A stretch of DNA of 64,000 nt from Hyperoodon ampullatus (GCA_949752795.1 OX457074.1:33899980-33963979); one strand, 5' to 3'; shown: positions 48,272 to 62,215, counted from the first letter of the stretch. Numbers and translations: made by a program. The notes: generated from the letters alone by a model not told the origin.

Positions 48272-49175
48272 TTCCTGAACCAAGATGGTGGAGTAAAAGG
48301 ACGTGCTTTCACTCCCTCTTGCGAGAACACCAGAATCACAACTAACTGCTGAACAGTCATTGACAGGAAGACACTGGAACTCACCAAAAAAGATACCCCA
48401 CATCCAAAGACAAAAGAGAAGCCACATTGAGATGGTAGGAGGGGTGCAATCACAATAAAATCAAATCCCATAACTGCTGGGTGGGTGACTCACAAACTGG
48501 AGAACACTTATACCACAGAAGTCCACCCACTGGAGTGAAGTTTCTGAGCCCCACGTCAGGCTTCCGAACCTGGGGGTCTGGCAACAGGAGGAGGAATTCC
48601 TAGAGAATCAGACTTCGAAGGCTAGTGGGATTTGATTGCAGCACTCTGACAGGACTGGGGGAAACAGAGACTCCAATCTTGGAGGTCACACACAAAGTAG
48701 TGTGCACATCGGGACCCAGGGGAAGGAGCAGTGACCCCAGGGGAGACTGAACCAGAGCTACCTGCTAGTGTTCGAGGATCTCCTACAGAGGTGGGGGGCA
48801 GCTGTGGCTCACTGTGACGACAAGGACACTGGCAGCAGAAGTTCTGGGAAGTACTCCTTGGCGTGAGCCCTCTCAGAGTCCGCCATTAACCCCACCAAAG
48901 AGCCGGGGTAGGCTCCAGTGTTGGGTTGCCTCAGGCCAAACAACCAACAGGGAGGGAACCGAGCCCCACCCATCAGCAGTCAAGCGGGATTAAAGTTTTA
49001 CTGAGCTCTGCCCACCAGAGCAACAGCCAGCTCTACCCACCACCAGTCCCTCCCATCAGGAAACTTGCACAAGCCTCTTAGATAGCCTCATCCACCAGAG
49101 GGCAGACAGCAGAAAGAAGAACTACAATCCTGCAGCCTGTGGAACAAAAACCACATTCACAGAAAGGTAAGCAAT

Positions 49176-50080
49176 ATGAAAAGGCAGAGGGCTATGTAGC
49201 AGATGAAGGAACAAGATAAAACCCCAGAAAAACAACTTAATGAAGTGGAGATAGGCAACCTTCCAGAAAAATAATTCAGAGTAATGATGGTGAAGATGAT
49301 CCAGGACCTTGGAAAAAGAATGGAGGCAAAGATCAAGAAGATGCAAGGAATGTTTAACAAAGACCTAGAAGAATTACAGAACAAACAAACAGAGATGAAC
49401 AATACAATAACTTAAATGAAAACTATACTAGAAGGAATCAATAGCAGAATAACTGAGGCAGAAGAACGGATAAGTGACCTGGAAGACAGCATGGTGGAAT
49501 TCACTGCTGCAGAACAGAATAAAGAAAAAAGAATGAAAAGAAATGCAGACAGCCTAAGAGACCTCTGGGACAACATTAAATGCAACAAAAATCACATTAT
49601 AGGGGTCCCAGAAAGAGAAGAGAGAGAGAAAGGACCCGAGAAAATAGTTGAAGAGATTATAGTCAAAAACTTCCCTAACATGGGAAAGGAAATAGCCACC
49701 CAGTCCAGAAAGTGCAGAGAGTCCCATACAGGATAAACCTAAGGAGAAACACGCCAAGACACATAGTAATCAAATTGTCAAAAATTAAAAGCAAAGAAAA
49801 ATTATTGAAAGCATCAAGGGAAAAATGACAAATAACATACAAGGGAACTCCCACAAGGTTAACGGCTGTTTTCTCAGCAGAAACTCTACAAGCCGGAAAG
49901 GAGTGGCACGATATATTTAAAGTAATGAAAGGGAAGAACCTACAACCAAGATTACTCTGCCCGGCAAGGACCTCATTCAGATTCAATGGAGAAATCAAAA
50001 GGTTTACAGAGTAGCAAAAGCTAAGAGAATTCAGCACCACCAAACCAGCTCTACAACAAATGCTAAAGGAACTTCTTTAA
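49176..50080 (+). pseudogene. L1 ORF1 remnant (copy 1)
   Basis: The frame opens with ATG at 49176 but meets a stop after seven codons (TAG 49197-49199), with further breaks downstream. Recognisable segments are the coiled-coil part (INSRITEAEERISDLED), the RNA-recognition region (SLRDLWDNIKCN, IIGVPERE) and the C-terminal TTKPALQQMLKELL before TAA at 50078-50080. ORF1 protein normally binds L1 RNA as a trimer; this copy cannot make it intact. Confidence 0.85.
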
Positions 50081-50138
50081 GTGGGAAACACAAGAGAAGA
50101 AAAGGACCTACAAAAACAAACCCAAAACAATTAATAAA

Positions 50139-53100
50139 ATGGCAATAGGAACATACATATTGATAATTACCTTAAAAGTGAATAGATTAAATGCTCCAAC
50201 CAAAATACACAGGCTCACTGAATGGATACAGAAACAACACCCATACATATGCTGTCTACAAGAGACCCACTTCAGACCTAGAGACACATTCAGACTGAAA
50301 GTGAGCGGATGGAAAAAGATATTCCATGCAAGTAGAAATCAAAAGAAAGCTGGAGTAGCAATACTCATACCAGATAAAATAGACTTTAAAACAAAGAATG
50401 TTACAAGAGACAAGGAAGGACACTACGTAATGATCAAGGGATCAATCCAAGAAGAAGATATAACAATTATATATGCACCCAACATAGGAACACCTCAATA
50501 CATAAGGCAACTGCTAACAGCTATAAAAGAGGAAATCGACAGTAACACAATAATAGTGGGGGACTTTAACACCTCACTTACACCAATGGACAGATCATCC
50601 AAAGAGAAAATAAATAAGGAAATATAAGCTTTAAATGACACAATAGACAAGATAGATTTAATTGATATTTATAGGACATTCCATCCAAAAACATCAGATT
50701 ACACTTTCTTCTCAAGTACACACGGAACATTCTCCAGGATAGATCACATCCTGGGTCACAAATCAAGCCTCAGTAAATTTAAGAAAATTGAAATCATATC
50801 AAGCATCTTTTCTGACCACAACGCTCTGAGATTAGAAATGAATTAGAGGGGAAAAAAACGTAAAAAACACAAACACATTGGAGGCTAAACAATACGTTAC
50901 TAAATAACCAAGAGATCACTGAAGAATCAAAGAGGAAATCAAAAAATACCTAGAGACAAGTGACAATGAAAACACGACGATCCAAAACCTATGGGATGCA
51001 GCAAAAGCAGTTCTAAGTGGGAAGTTTATAGCTCTACAAGCCTACATCAAGAAACAAGAAAAATCTCAAATAAACAATCTAACCTTACACCTAGAGGAAC
51101 TAGAGAAAGAACAAACAAAACCCAAAGTTAGCAGAAGGAAAGCATTCATAAAGATCAGAACAGAAATAAATGAAATAGAAAAAAAGAAAACATATCAAAG
51201 ATCAATAAAACTAAAAGCTGGTTCTTTGAGAAGATAAACAAAATTGATAAACCATTAGCCAGACTCATCACGAAAAAGAGGGAGAGGACTCAAATCAATA
51301 AAACTAGAAATGAAAAAGGAGAAGTTACAACAGACACTGCAGAAATACAAAGCATCCAAAGAGACTACTACAAGCAACTCTATGCCAATAAAATGGACAA
51401 CCTGGAAGAAGTGGACAAATTCTTAGAAAGGTATAACCTTCCAAGACTGAACCAGGAAGAAATAGTAAGTATGAACAGACCAATCACAAGTAATGAAATT
51501 GAAACTGTGATTAAAAATCTTCCAACAAACAAAAGTCCAGGACCAGATGGCTTCACAGGTGAATTCTATCAAACATTTAGAGAAGAGCTAACCCCCATCC
51601 TTCTCAAACTCTTCCAAAAAATTGCAGAGGAAGAAACACTCCCAACCTCATTGTATGAGGCCACCATCACCCTGATACAAAAACCAGACAAAGATACTAC
51701 AAAAAAAGAAAATTACAGACCAATGTCACTGATGAAAATAGATGCAAAAATCCTCAACAAAATACTAGCAAACAGAATCCAACAACACATTAAAAGGATC
51801 ATACACCATGATCAAGTGGGATTTATCTCAGGGATTCAAGGATTATTCAATATATGCAAATCAATCAATGTGATACACCATATTAACAAGTTGAAGAATA
51901 AAACCCATATGATCATCTCAATAGATGCAGAAAAAAATTTCAACAAAATTCAACACCCATTTATGATAAAAACTCTCCAGAAAGTGGGCATAGAGGGAAC
52001 TTACCTCAATATAATAAAGGCCATATACAACAAACCCACAGCAAACATCATTCTCAATGGTGAAAAACTGAAAGCATTTCCTCTAAGATCAGGAACAAGA
52101 CAAGGATGTCCACCCTCACCACTATTACTCAACATAGTTTTGGAAGTCCTAGCCATGGCAATCAGAGAAGAGAAAGAAATAAAAGGAATACAAATTGGAA
52201 AAGAAGAAGTAAAACTGTCACTGTTTGCAGATGACATGATACTGTATATAGAGATTCCTAAAGATGTCACCAGAAAACTACTAGAGCTAATCAATGAATT
52301 TGGTAAAGTTGCAGGATACAAAATTAACACACAGAAATCTCTTGCATTCCTATATACTAATGATGAAAAATCTGAAAGAGAAATTAAGGAAACACTCCCA
52401 TTTACCATTGCAACAAAGAGAATAAAGTACCTAGGAATAAACCTACCTAGCGAGACAAAAGACCTGTATGCAGAAAACTATAAGACACTGATGAAAGAAA
52501 TTAGAGATGATACCAACAGATGGAGAGATATACCATGTTCTTGGATTAGAAGAATCAATATTGTGAAAATGACTATACTACCCAAAGCAATCTACAGATT
52601 CAGTGCAATCCCTAGCAAATTACCAATGGCATTTTTTACAGAACTACAACAAAAAATCTTAAAATTTGTATGGAGACACAAAAGACCCCGAATAGCCAAA
52701 GCAGTCTTGCAGGAAAAAAGTGGAGCTGGAGGAATCAGACTCCCTGACTTCAGACTATCCTACAAAGCTACAGTAATCAAGACAATATGGTACTGGCACA
52801 AAAACAGAAATATAGATCAATGGAACAAGATAGAAAACCCAGAGATAAACTCACACACCTATGGTCAACTAATCTATGACAAAGGAGGCACGGATATACA
52901 ATGGAGAAAAGACAGTCTCTTCAATAAGTGGTGCTGGGAAAACTGGGCAGCTACATGTAAAAGAATGAGATTAGAACACTCCCTAACACCATACACAAAA
53001 ATAAACTCAAAATGGATTAGAGACCTAAATGTAAGACCAGACACTATAAAACTCTTAGAGGAAAACATAGGAAGAACACTCTTTGACATACATCACAGCA

Positions 53101-53895
53101 AGATCTTTTTTGATCCACCTCCTAGAGTAATGGAAATAAAAACAAAAATAAACAAATGGGACCTAATGAAACTTCAAAGCTTTTGCACAGCAAAGGAAAC
53201 CATAAACAGATGAAAAGACAACCCTCAGAATGGGAGAAAATATTTGCAAATGAATCAACTGACAAAGGATTAATCTCCAAAATATATAAACAGCTCATGC
53301 AACTCAATATTAAAGAAACAAACAACCCAATCCAAAAATGGGCAGAAGGCCTAGATAGACATTTCTCCAAAGAAGACCTACAGATGACCAAGAAGCACTT
53401 GAAAAGCTGCTCAACATCACTAATTATTAGAGAAATGCAAATCAAAACTACAATGAGGTATCACCTCACACCAGTTAGAATGGGCATCATCAGAAAATCT
53501 ACAAACAACAAATGCTGGAGAGGGTGTGGAGAAAAGGGAGCCCTCTTGCACTGTTGGTGGGAATGTAAATTGATACAGCCACTATGGAGAACAGTATGGA
53601 CGTTCCTTAAGAAACTAAAACTATAATTACCATATGACCCTGCAATCCCTCTGGCATATACCCCGAGAAAATCCTAATTCAGAAAGACACATGCACCCCA
53701 ATGTTCATTGCAACACTATTTACAATAGCCAGGTCATGGAATCAACCTAAATGCCCATCAACAGATGAATGGATAAAGAAGATGTGGTACATGTATACAA
53801 TGGAATATTACTCAGCCATCAAACGGAATGAAATTGGGTCATGTGTAGAGACATGGATGGATCTAGAGACTGTCATACAGAGTGAAGTCAGTTAG
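50139..53895 (+). pseudogene. L1 ORF2 remnant (endonuclease and reverse transcriptase, copy 1)
   Basis: Begins MAIGTYILIITLKVNRLNAP, the N-terminus of the L1 endonuclease, with QETHFRPRD and VGDFNT motifs. A stop follows the NKEI at 50627. Frame is regained over 51393-53213, a 606-codon stretch with the RT fingers/palm ([26 protein letters not shown]) and the catalytic FADD at 52224-52235. A frameshift near 53205 separates the C-terminal piece ([10 protein letters not shown], zinc-knuckle [18 protein letters not shown]). The last identifiable part is MEYYSAIKRNE before the stop at 53895. Intact ORF2 nicks DNA and copies RNA for insertion; this copy is dead. Confidence 0.92.
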
Positions 53896-54200
53896 AAGGA
53901 GAAAAACAACTATCGTATATTAACGCATATATGTTGAACGTAGAAAAATCGTACAGATGAACCAGTTTGCAGGACAGGAATTGAGACACAGATGTAGAGA
54001 ACAAACGTATGGACACCAAGGGGGGAAAGCCGCGGGGGGGGTGGGGATGGTGGTGTGCTGAATTGGGCGATTGGGATTGACATGTATACACCGATGTGTA
54101 TAAAATTGATGACTAATAAGAACCTGCTGTATAAAAAATAAAATAAAATAAAATTCAAAAAATAAAAATAAAGTATAAAAGTTTCATACATTAAAAAAAG

Positions 54201-54300
54201 GAAAAGAATGGCAATTTCAAAATTACATATCACAATTAATAGGCCTTCATCAAGTTGTACTCAGAGATGAATTTATCACCTTAAGTACAATTGGAATAAC
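54201..54300 (+). mobile_element. ancient L1 ORF2 fragment, 3' side of a nested insertion
   Basis: AATTTCAAAATTACATATC and AGAGATGAATTTATCACC continue the ancient L1 ORF2 interrupted at 48271, so L1 copy 1 landed inside it. Confidence 0.7.
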
Positions 54301-55559
54301 TGAACTAAGATTTCAACTCAACTCATAATTTAGGATGCAGTCAGGCTCTGCTGTTTACGTGGTTATGACGAATTACTGACAGCAAGCCTGCTTTACGTTT
54401 TCTTATTTGCCACTAGCCTTTCCCACGATGCTAGGACATTTATGGCTGTTCTTGTTATTGCTCCAGCTAAGAATGGAAAGGACCTTGCCTAGATGATGGT
54501 TTTCAAGTGCTGATTGGCCAGTGCACACTGAAGGCATTTGTCATCACTAGATGGGGTTACTTACAGATGTGTTATTTGAAACTGGGGCTTCATGGGGGAT
54601 TTTAGGTTTGTTTCTCCTGGTTCTCCTGGTAGCATTCTTAAGGTGTATGCATTGTAACAGTAGGGAGAGAGGGATGAGCAAAGAGGCTGGTGAAGGATGT
54701 TTCTTCTTGATGGGACTTAATAACCTACATAAACTTTCAATGTTTACTGCATGGAATTGGGTTTGAAAAATCACATCATCATCTCCCAAGATGGCAGAGG
54801 TCATCGTAAGGTCACTATCGTTTTTCTAATCTCTACAAATAAGAGTGGTTTCTCTTAAATTACCCTGACCTGCAGAGAGGCCACAGTGGGGGTGGTGGGA
54901 GGACTCTCACTGTAGGTCAGTCATCAAAGAACCAGAATTTCATAGTCATGTCCATGACAAGTCAAAAGAGGATTGGAGCCTGTCTGTTAAAAGAGTGCAA
55001 ACATTACAAGTATGGACATTCTTGTTAGGTACTAAAATAGCTTTTTTCATGTGCACTGCTAGCTTTAAAAAGAGTCACATCATGTTTTGTTTCATACAGA
55101 GAAATGCATTATAAGTAGCCATGGAAACACCACATTAGTAGGACTATCCTGCAAAGAGGAGAACATTACACATTTTTGGTATGTTGAAAGAAAAGAATCT
55201 AATATCTCATCTGATTTTTTAAACTCAGATTGTTTCTAGAATGTCCTCGAGCTCTCTAATCTCCTGTTTAATCTCTTTAATCTCGCAATCGTTATCAACT
55301 CTCAGAAGCCTGCTATGCCCTGTGTTCTAACTTCATCATTTATCTGGAAAATGTTCTGAAGGTAATTTTCCTTTGCTACATTAAAAAAGAAAAAAAAAGC
55401 CTTATCAAGCAAGATAAAGGGAATAACAGATTGTGCTGAATAATCTAAGTCATAGTAAAAGACTAAAAGACTTCTGTTGCTAGAAATTTCTGAAAATCAA
55501 TTATCTAGCTTGCCTTTGGTATGTTTGGACCATTTACAAGAGCATTTTCACTCACTGGT
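54301..55559. other. spacer between L1 copy 1 and the L2, nothing clear
   Basis: AT-rich sequence with no recognised gene. The short frames near 54550-54800 on both strands overlap each other and have no similarity I know. Confidence 0.35.
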
Positions 55560-56650
55560 TAATTGATTCATTCATTTATTCCTTCACTCCTTAATCAGTT
55601 CAGTTAGTTAAGTGCCTGCTATGTGCTAAGCATCTGTCAGGTCCTGAGCATATAAAAAGCATGTAAAAGACATGATCTTAAGGAGATTTTGTGTAGTGAG
55701 AGATACAGACAGTGCTCTTAGGGCTAAATCTGGGGCCTATGAGGGCCTAGGAGGAACAACCAACACCATCTATGGGGGTCACAGCGAGGGGGACTGGAGG
55801 AACCTAACTGCAGGAATCCAAGCACAAGTCGGGCTGAGCAGGTGGGGGGAAAGAGTGTGAGGGCAACAGCGAGACACACTAGAGCCTAGAGGCACATCTA
55901 GAGATTCAGAAGGAGCCCTTGATGACAGGGGTGCTTCAGCGTGAGGCTCTGCAGGAAGTAGGGGGGAAGTGAGCCTCCCAAGGTAAGGAGGGTCCAGATC
56001 CTGAAGAGCCTTCCCGGTTTAACAGTTTGGATTTTATCCTTAGGGCGATGGAGAGCCACTGAAGGGTTCTAACTAGCAAAGCAATGTGATCAGATCTGTT
56101 GTAGAAAGATGATTTTAAATGCCAAATGAAAAAGTAATTTGAAATATGACAGGACAACCAGTTAGGGGATATTCAGCAATGGAGAGGAGATACTAGATAA
56201 CATCCAGATGAGGGACACCTGTGGCATGAACTGAGGTGGTGACACTGACGATGGTCAGAAGTGGACGCATTAGATGGTTCAGGTAGGATTGAGAGGATGG
56301 GGTAGAGGAGGTGAAGGAGAGGGAGTACTCCAATATGGCGCCCCCATTTGTGACTTTGACCTCTGTGCAGACTGTGCTTCCAAATTCACCGAGGAGAAGG
56401 GACACTGGAGGGCTGGAAGTTTGGTAGAAGGAGGGAGAGAAGACAATAAACTCTGTTTTGGACAAGCTCACTGAGATTGGAGGTCAAGGTTTCCACTAGG
56501 CAGCTGGGTGTGTGGGTCTCAAGTGGGCCGGAATAAAGCCATAGCGATGAATGTGAGCCCTGCTTGGGAGTGTTCCCCATCACAGGCTCCAGAACAGAAG
56601 CTGGTGTGGAAGAGGATGTTTAAGGGAGGGTGAGCAGAAGGAAAGCCTCT
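55560..56650 (-). mobile_element. L2 LINE, antisense, about 1.1 kb
   Basis: Read in the plus direction it has the reversed L2 order: AGTGCCTGCTATGTGCTAAG; TTTGGATTTTATCCTTAGGG; GAGAGCCACTGAAGGGTTCT; and TTTTGGACAAGCTCACTGAG. No frame survives. It occupies most of the gap between the two L1s. Confidence 0.7.
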
Positions 56651-57105
56651 AGCTCAAAGTGTGTGTCAAATGACACCGCAAATGATGCAATCAACAAAAC
56701 CCAGAAAATGAAAAGTTCTGCAGATCTTTAGATTCTGTGGCAATTAAGAGACATAAAAACCAAAAGCAAAGCATGGATCTTGTTGAAACAAACTAACTGT
56801 AAAAAACTTATGAGTTATTGGGAAAATTTAAACACTTCCTGGATATTTGATGAGGCATTATTATTAATTTTTTCCAGTATGATAAGACTATTATAGTTTT
56901 TTAATAGTATTTTTGCTCTATTCTTTTTTTTGTTCTATTCTTTTTTGTTGTTCTTGGCTGGAATTATTTTTATTATAATGATACTTTCACAAAAGTAAGT
57001 ATAAATATCTCATGCTTATCCAATGATAAAAAAAATTAAACATAAAACTAAAACAGCCAAATTCAATTTAACAGTATTGATGTAACATGTCAGATGATGT
57101 GGATT
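56651..57105. other. spacer between the L2 and L1 copy 2
   Basis: AT-rich, with T-rich runs around 56910-56950 (TTCTATTC repeated). It ends at the A tail of L1 copy 2. No feature recognised. Confidence 0.4.
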
Positions 57106-57437
57106 TTTTTTATTAGTTTCTGCTTTATAACAAAGTGAATCAGTCATACATATACATCTGTTTCCCCATCCCTTCCCTCTTGCGTCTCCCTCCCTCCCAC
57201 CCTCCCTATCCCATCCCTCCAGGCGGTCACAAAGCACCGAGCTGATCTCCCTGTGCTATGCGGCTGCTTCCCACTATCTATCTACCTTACGTTTGGTACT
57301 GTATATATGTCCATGCCTCTCTTTCACTTTGTCACAGCTTACACTTCCCCCTCCCCGTATCCTCAAGTCCATTCTCAAGTAGGTCTGTGTCTTTATTCCT
57401 GTTTTACCCCTAGGTTCTTCATGACATTTTTTTTTTC

Positions 57438-60400
57438 TTAAATTCCATATATATGTGTTAGCATATGGTAATTGTCTTTCTCTTTCTGAGTTATTTCACT
57501 CTGTATGACAGACTCTAGGTCTATCCACCTCATTACAAATAGCTCAGTTTTGTTTCTTTTTATGGCTGAGTAATATTCCATTGTATATATGTGCCACATC
57601 TTCTTTATCCATTCATCCGATGATGGACACTTAGGTTGTTTCCATCTCCGGGCTATTGTGAATAGAGCTGCAATGAACGTTTTGGTACATGTCTCTTTTT
57701 GAATTATGGTTTTCTCAGGGTATATGCCTAGTAGTGGGATTGCTGGGTCATATGGTAGTTCTATTTTTAGTTTTTTAAGGAACCTCTATACTGTTCTCCA
57801 TAGTGGCTGTACCAATTCACATTCCCACCAGCAGTGAAAGAGTGTTCCCTTTTCTCCACACCCTCTCCAGCATTTATTGTTTCTAGATTTCTTGATCATG
57901 GCCATTCTGACTGGTGTGAGATGATATCTCATTGTAGTTTTGATTTGCATTTCTCTAATGATTAATGATGTTGAGCATTCTTTCATGAGTTTGTTGGCAG
58001 TCTGTATATCTTCTTTGGAGAAATGCCTATTTAAGTCTTCTGCCCATTTTTGGATTGGGTTGTTTGTTTTTTTGCTATTGAGCTGCATGAGCTGCTTATA
58101 AATTTTGCAGATTAATCCTTTGTCAGTTGCTTCATTTGCAAATATTTTCTCCCATTCTGAGGGTTGTCTTTTGGTCTTGTTTATGGTTTCCTTTGCTGTG
58201 TAAAAGCTTTGAAGTTTCATTAGGTCCCATTTGTTTATCTTTGTTTTTATTTCCATTTCTCTAGGAGGTGGGTCCAAAAGGATCTTGCTGTGATTTATGT
58301 CATAGAGTGTTCTGCCTATGTTTTCCTCTAAGAGTTTGATAGTTTCTGGCCTTACATTTAGGTCTTTAATCCATTTTGAGCTTATTTTTGTGTATGGTGT
58401 TAGGGAATGATCTAATCTCATACTTTTACATGTCCCTGTCCAGTTTTCCCCGCACCACTTATTGAAGAGGCTGTCCTTTCTCCACTGTACATTCCTGCCT
58501 CCTTTATCAAAGATAAGTTGACCATATGTGCGTGGGTTTATCTCTGGGCTTTCTATCCTGTTCCATTGATCTATCTTTCTGTTTTTGTGCCAGTACCACA
58601 CTGTCTTGATTACTGTAGCTTTGTAGTATAGTCTGAAGTCAGGGAGCCTGATTCCTCCAACTCTGTTTTTCGTTCTCAAGATTGCTTTGGCTATTCGGGG
58701 TCTTTTGTTTTTCCAAACAAATTTTGAAATTTTTTGTTCTAGTTCTGTGAAAAATGCCAGTGGTAGTTTGATAGAGATTGCATTGAATCTGTAGATTGCT
58801 TTCGGTAGTAGAGTCATTTTCACAATATTGATTCTTCCAATCCAGGAGCATGGTATATCTCTCCATCTATTTGTATCGTCTTTAATTTCTTTCATCAGTG
58901 TCTTATAATTTTCTGCATACAGGTCTTTTGTCTCCTTAGGTAGGTTTATTCCTAGATATTTTATTCTTTTTGTTGCAATGGTAAATGGGAGTGTTTCCTT
59001 GATTTCTCTTTCAGATTTTTCATCATTAGTGTACAGGAATGCCAGAGATTTCTGTGCATTAATTTTGTATCCTGTTACTTTACCAAATTCATTGATTCGC
59101 TCTAGAAGTTTTCTGGTAGCATCTTTAGGATTCTCTATGTATAGTATCATGTCATCTGCAAACAGTGACAGCTTTACTTCTTCTTTTCCAATTTGGATTC
59201 CTTTTATTTCCTTTTCTTCTCTGATTGCTGTGGCTAAAACTTCCAAAACTAAGTTGAATAAGAGTGGTGAGAGTGGGCAGCCTTGTCTTGTTCCTGATCT
59301 TAGTGGAAATGGTTTCAGTTTTTCACCATTGAGGACGATGTTGGCTGTGGGTTTGTCATATATGGCCTTTATTATGTTGAGGAAAGTTCCCTCTATGCCT
59401 ACTTTCTGCAGGGTTTTTATATAAATGGGTGTTGAATTTTGTCAAACACTTTCTCTGCATCTATTGAGATGATCATATGGTTTTTCTTCTTCAACTTGTT
59501 AATATGGTGTATCACATTGATTGATTTGCGTATATTGAAGAATCCTTGCATTCCTGGAATAAACCCCACTTGATCATGGTGTATGATCCTTTTAATGTGC
59601 TGTTGGATTCTGTTTGCTAGTATTTTGTTGAGGATTTTTGCATCTATGTTCATCAGTGATATTGGCCTGTAGTTTTCTTTCTTTGTGACATCCTTGTCTG
59701 GTTTTGGTATCAAGGTGATGGTGGCCTCGTAGAATGAGTTTGGGAGTGTTCCTCCCTCTGCTATATTTTGGAAGAGTTTGAGAAGGATAGGTGTTAGCTC
59801 TTCTCTAAATGTTTGATAGAATTCGCCTTGAAGCCATCTGGTCCTGGGCTATTGTTTGTTGGAAGATTTTTAATCACAGTTTCAATTTCAGTGCTTGTGA
59901 TTGGTCTATTCATATTTTCTATTTCTTCCTGATTCAGTCTTGGCAGGTTGTGCATTTCTAAGAATTTGTCCATTTCTTCCAGGTTGTCCATTTTATTGGC
60001 ATAGAGTTTCTTGTAGTAATCTCTCATGATCTTTTGTATTTCTGCAGTGTCAGTTGTTACTTCTCCTTTTTCATTTCTAATTCTACTGATTTGAGTCTTC
60101 TCCCTTTTTTTCTTGATGAGTCTGGCTAATGGTTTATCAATTTTGTTTACCTTCTCAAAGAACCAGCTTTTAGTTTTATTGATCTTTGCTATCGTTTCCT
60201 TCATTTCCTTTTCATTTATTTCTGATCTGATCTTTATGATTTCTTTCCTTCTGCTAACTTTGGGGTTTTTTTGTTCTTCTTTCTCTAATTGCTTTAGGTG
60301 CAGGGTCAGGTTGTTTACTCGAGATGTTTCCTGTTTCTTAAGGTGGGATTGTATTGCTATAAACTTCCCCCTTAGAACTGCTTTTGCTGCATCCTATAGG

Positions 60401-61243
60401 TTTTGGGTCGTTGTGTCTCCATTGTCATTTGTTTCTAGGTATTTTTTGATTTCCTCTTTGATTTCTTCAGTGATCATTTTGTTATTGAGTAGTGTATTTT
60501 TTAGCCTCCATGTGTTTGTATTTTTTACAGATCTTTTCCTGTAATTGATGTCTAGTCTCACAGCATTGTGGTCGGAAAAGATACTTGATACAATTTCAAT
60601 TTTCTTAAATTTACCAAGGCTTGATTTGTGACCCAAGATATGATCTATCCTGGAGAATGTTCCATGAGCACTTGAGAAAAATGTGTATTCTGTTGTTTTG
60701 GGATGGAATGTCCTATAAATATCAATTAAGTCCATCTTGTTTAATGTATCATTTAAAGCTTGTGTTTCCTTATTTATTTTCATTTTGGATGATCTGTCCA
60801 TTGGTGAAAGTGGGGTGTTAAAGTCCCCTACCATGAGTGTGTTACTGTCGATTTCCCCTTTTATGGCTGTTAGTATTTGCCTTATGTATTGAGGTGCTCC
60901 TATGTTGGGTGCATAAATATTTACAATTGTTATATCTTCTTCTTGGATCAATCCCTTGATCATTATGTAGTGTCCTTCTTTGTCTCTTTATTTTAAAGTC
61001 TATTTTGCCTGATATGAGAATTGCTACTCCAGCTTTCTTTTCATTTCCATTTGCATGGAATATCTTTTTCCAGCCCCTTACTTTCAATCTGTATGTGTCT
61101 CTAGGTCTGAAGTGGGTCTCTTGTAGACAGCATATATATGGGTCTTGTTTTTGTATCCATTCAGCCAATCTGTGTCTTTTGGTGGGAGCATTTAGTCCAT
61201 TTACATTTAAGGTAATTATTGATATGTATGTTCCTATTTCCAT
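57438..61243 (-). pseudogene. L1 ORF2, multiply broken (copy 2)
   Basis: Begins MEIGTYISIITLNVNGLNAP with endonuclease motifs QETHFRPRD and VGDFNTPLSPMDRSS and the SDHNAVRLD end. A frameshift lies near 60980, an in-frame stop at 60394 (replacing the Trp of a WDAAKA motif), and further breaks between 59840 and 59247. The RT catalytic FADD is at 59163-59152. A long intact stretch runs from 59246 to 57786 and includes the [18 protein letters not shown] zinc-knuckle. The C-terminal piece ends near 57438. Confidence 0.92.
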
Positions 61244-61301
61244 TTCCTTAATTGTTTTGGGTTCATTATTGTAGGTCTTGTCCTTCTGTTGTGTTTCTTG
61301 C

Positions 61302-62215
61302 CTAGAGAAGTTCCTTTAGCATTTGTTGTAAAGCTGGTTTGGTGGTGCTGAACTCTCTCAGCTTTTGCTTGTCTGTAAACGTTTTAATTTCTCCATCAAA
61401 TCTGAATGAGATCCTTGCTGGGTAGAGTAATCTTGGTTGCAGGTTCTTCTCCTTCATCACTTTAATTATGTCCTGCCACTCCCTTCTGGCTTGTAGAGTT
61501 TCTGCTGAGAGATCAGCTGTTAACCTGATGGGGATTCCCTTGTGTGTTATCTGTTGTTTTTCCCTTGCTGCTTTTAATATGATTTCTTTGTGTTTAATTT
61601 TTGACAGTTTGATTAATATGTGTCTTGGCGTATTTCTCCTTGGATTTATTCTGTATGGGACTCTCTGTGCCTCCTGGACTTGATTAACTATTTCCTTTCC
61701 CATATTAGGGAAGTTTTCAACTATAATCTCTTTAAATATTTTCTCAGTCCCTTTCTTTTTCTCTTCTTCTTCTGGAACCCCTATAATTCGAATGTTGGTG
61801 CGTTTAATGTTGTCCCAGAGGTCTCTGAGACTGTCCTCTGTTCTTTTCATTCTTTTTTCTTTATTTTGCTCTGCATCAGTTATTTCCACTATTTTATCTT
61901 CCACCTCACTTATCCGTTCTTCTGCCTCAGTTATTCTGCTATTGATCCCATCTAGAGTATTTTTCATTTCATTTATTGTGTTTTTAATCGATGCTTGATC
62001 ATTTTTAGTTCTTCTAGGTCCTTGTTAACTGTTTCTTGCATTTTGTCTATTCTATTTCCAAGATTTTGGATCTTGGAAATAGAATCTTGGATCATCTTTA
62101 CTATCATTATTCTGAATTCTTTTTCAGGTAGACTGCCTATTTCCTCTTCATTTGTTAGGTCTGGTGGGTTTTTATCTTGCTCCTTCTCCTGCTGTGTGTT
62201 TTTCTGTCTTCTCAT
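61302..62215 (-). pseudogene. L1 ORF1, frameshifted (copy 2)
   Basis: Starts MRRQKNTQQEKEQDKNPPDL and reads 80 codons to a stop at 61973, then resumes in another frame at 61967 with KNTLDGINSRITEAEERIS, the coiled coil. It continues through SLRDLWDNIKRTN and IIGVPEEEEKK to the conserved C-terminal end before the stop at 61302. Total length is near the usual ORF1 size (about 300 residues). One small break near 61970 is visible. Confidence 0.88.

Larger units (their letters stand above)
48272..54200 (+). mobile_element. near-full-length, inactive L1 retrotransposon (copy 1)
   Basis: About 5.9 kb with a 5' UTR beginning near TTCCTGAACCAAGATGGTGG, ORF1 (49176-50080), ORF2 (50139-53895) and a 3' UTR ending in A-rich sequence. 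Both frames are broken by stops and indels. Its flanks share an imperfect duplication, gaaaataatgg at 48261-48271 and gaaaagaatgg at 54201-54211. The host sequence on both sides is itself an ancient L1 ORF2, so this is a nested insertion in the same orientation. Confidence 0.92.

Noticed and set aside
51393..53213. 606-codon reverse-transcriptase frame as a novel gene
   Set aside because: It carries L1 ORF2 motifs, lies between L1 ORF1 and an L1 3' end, and is cut by stops on both sides; an ordinary dead L1.
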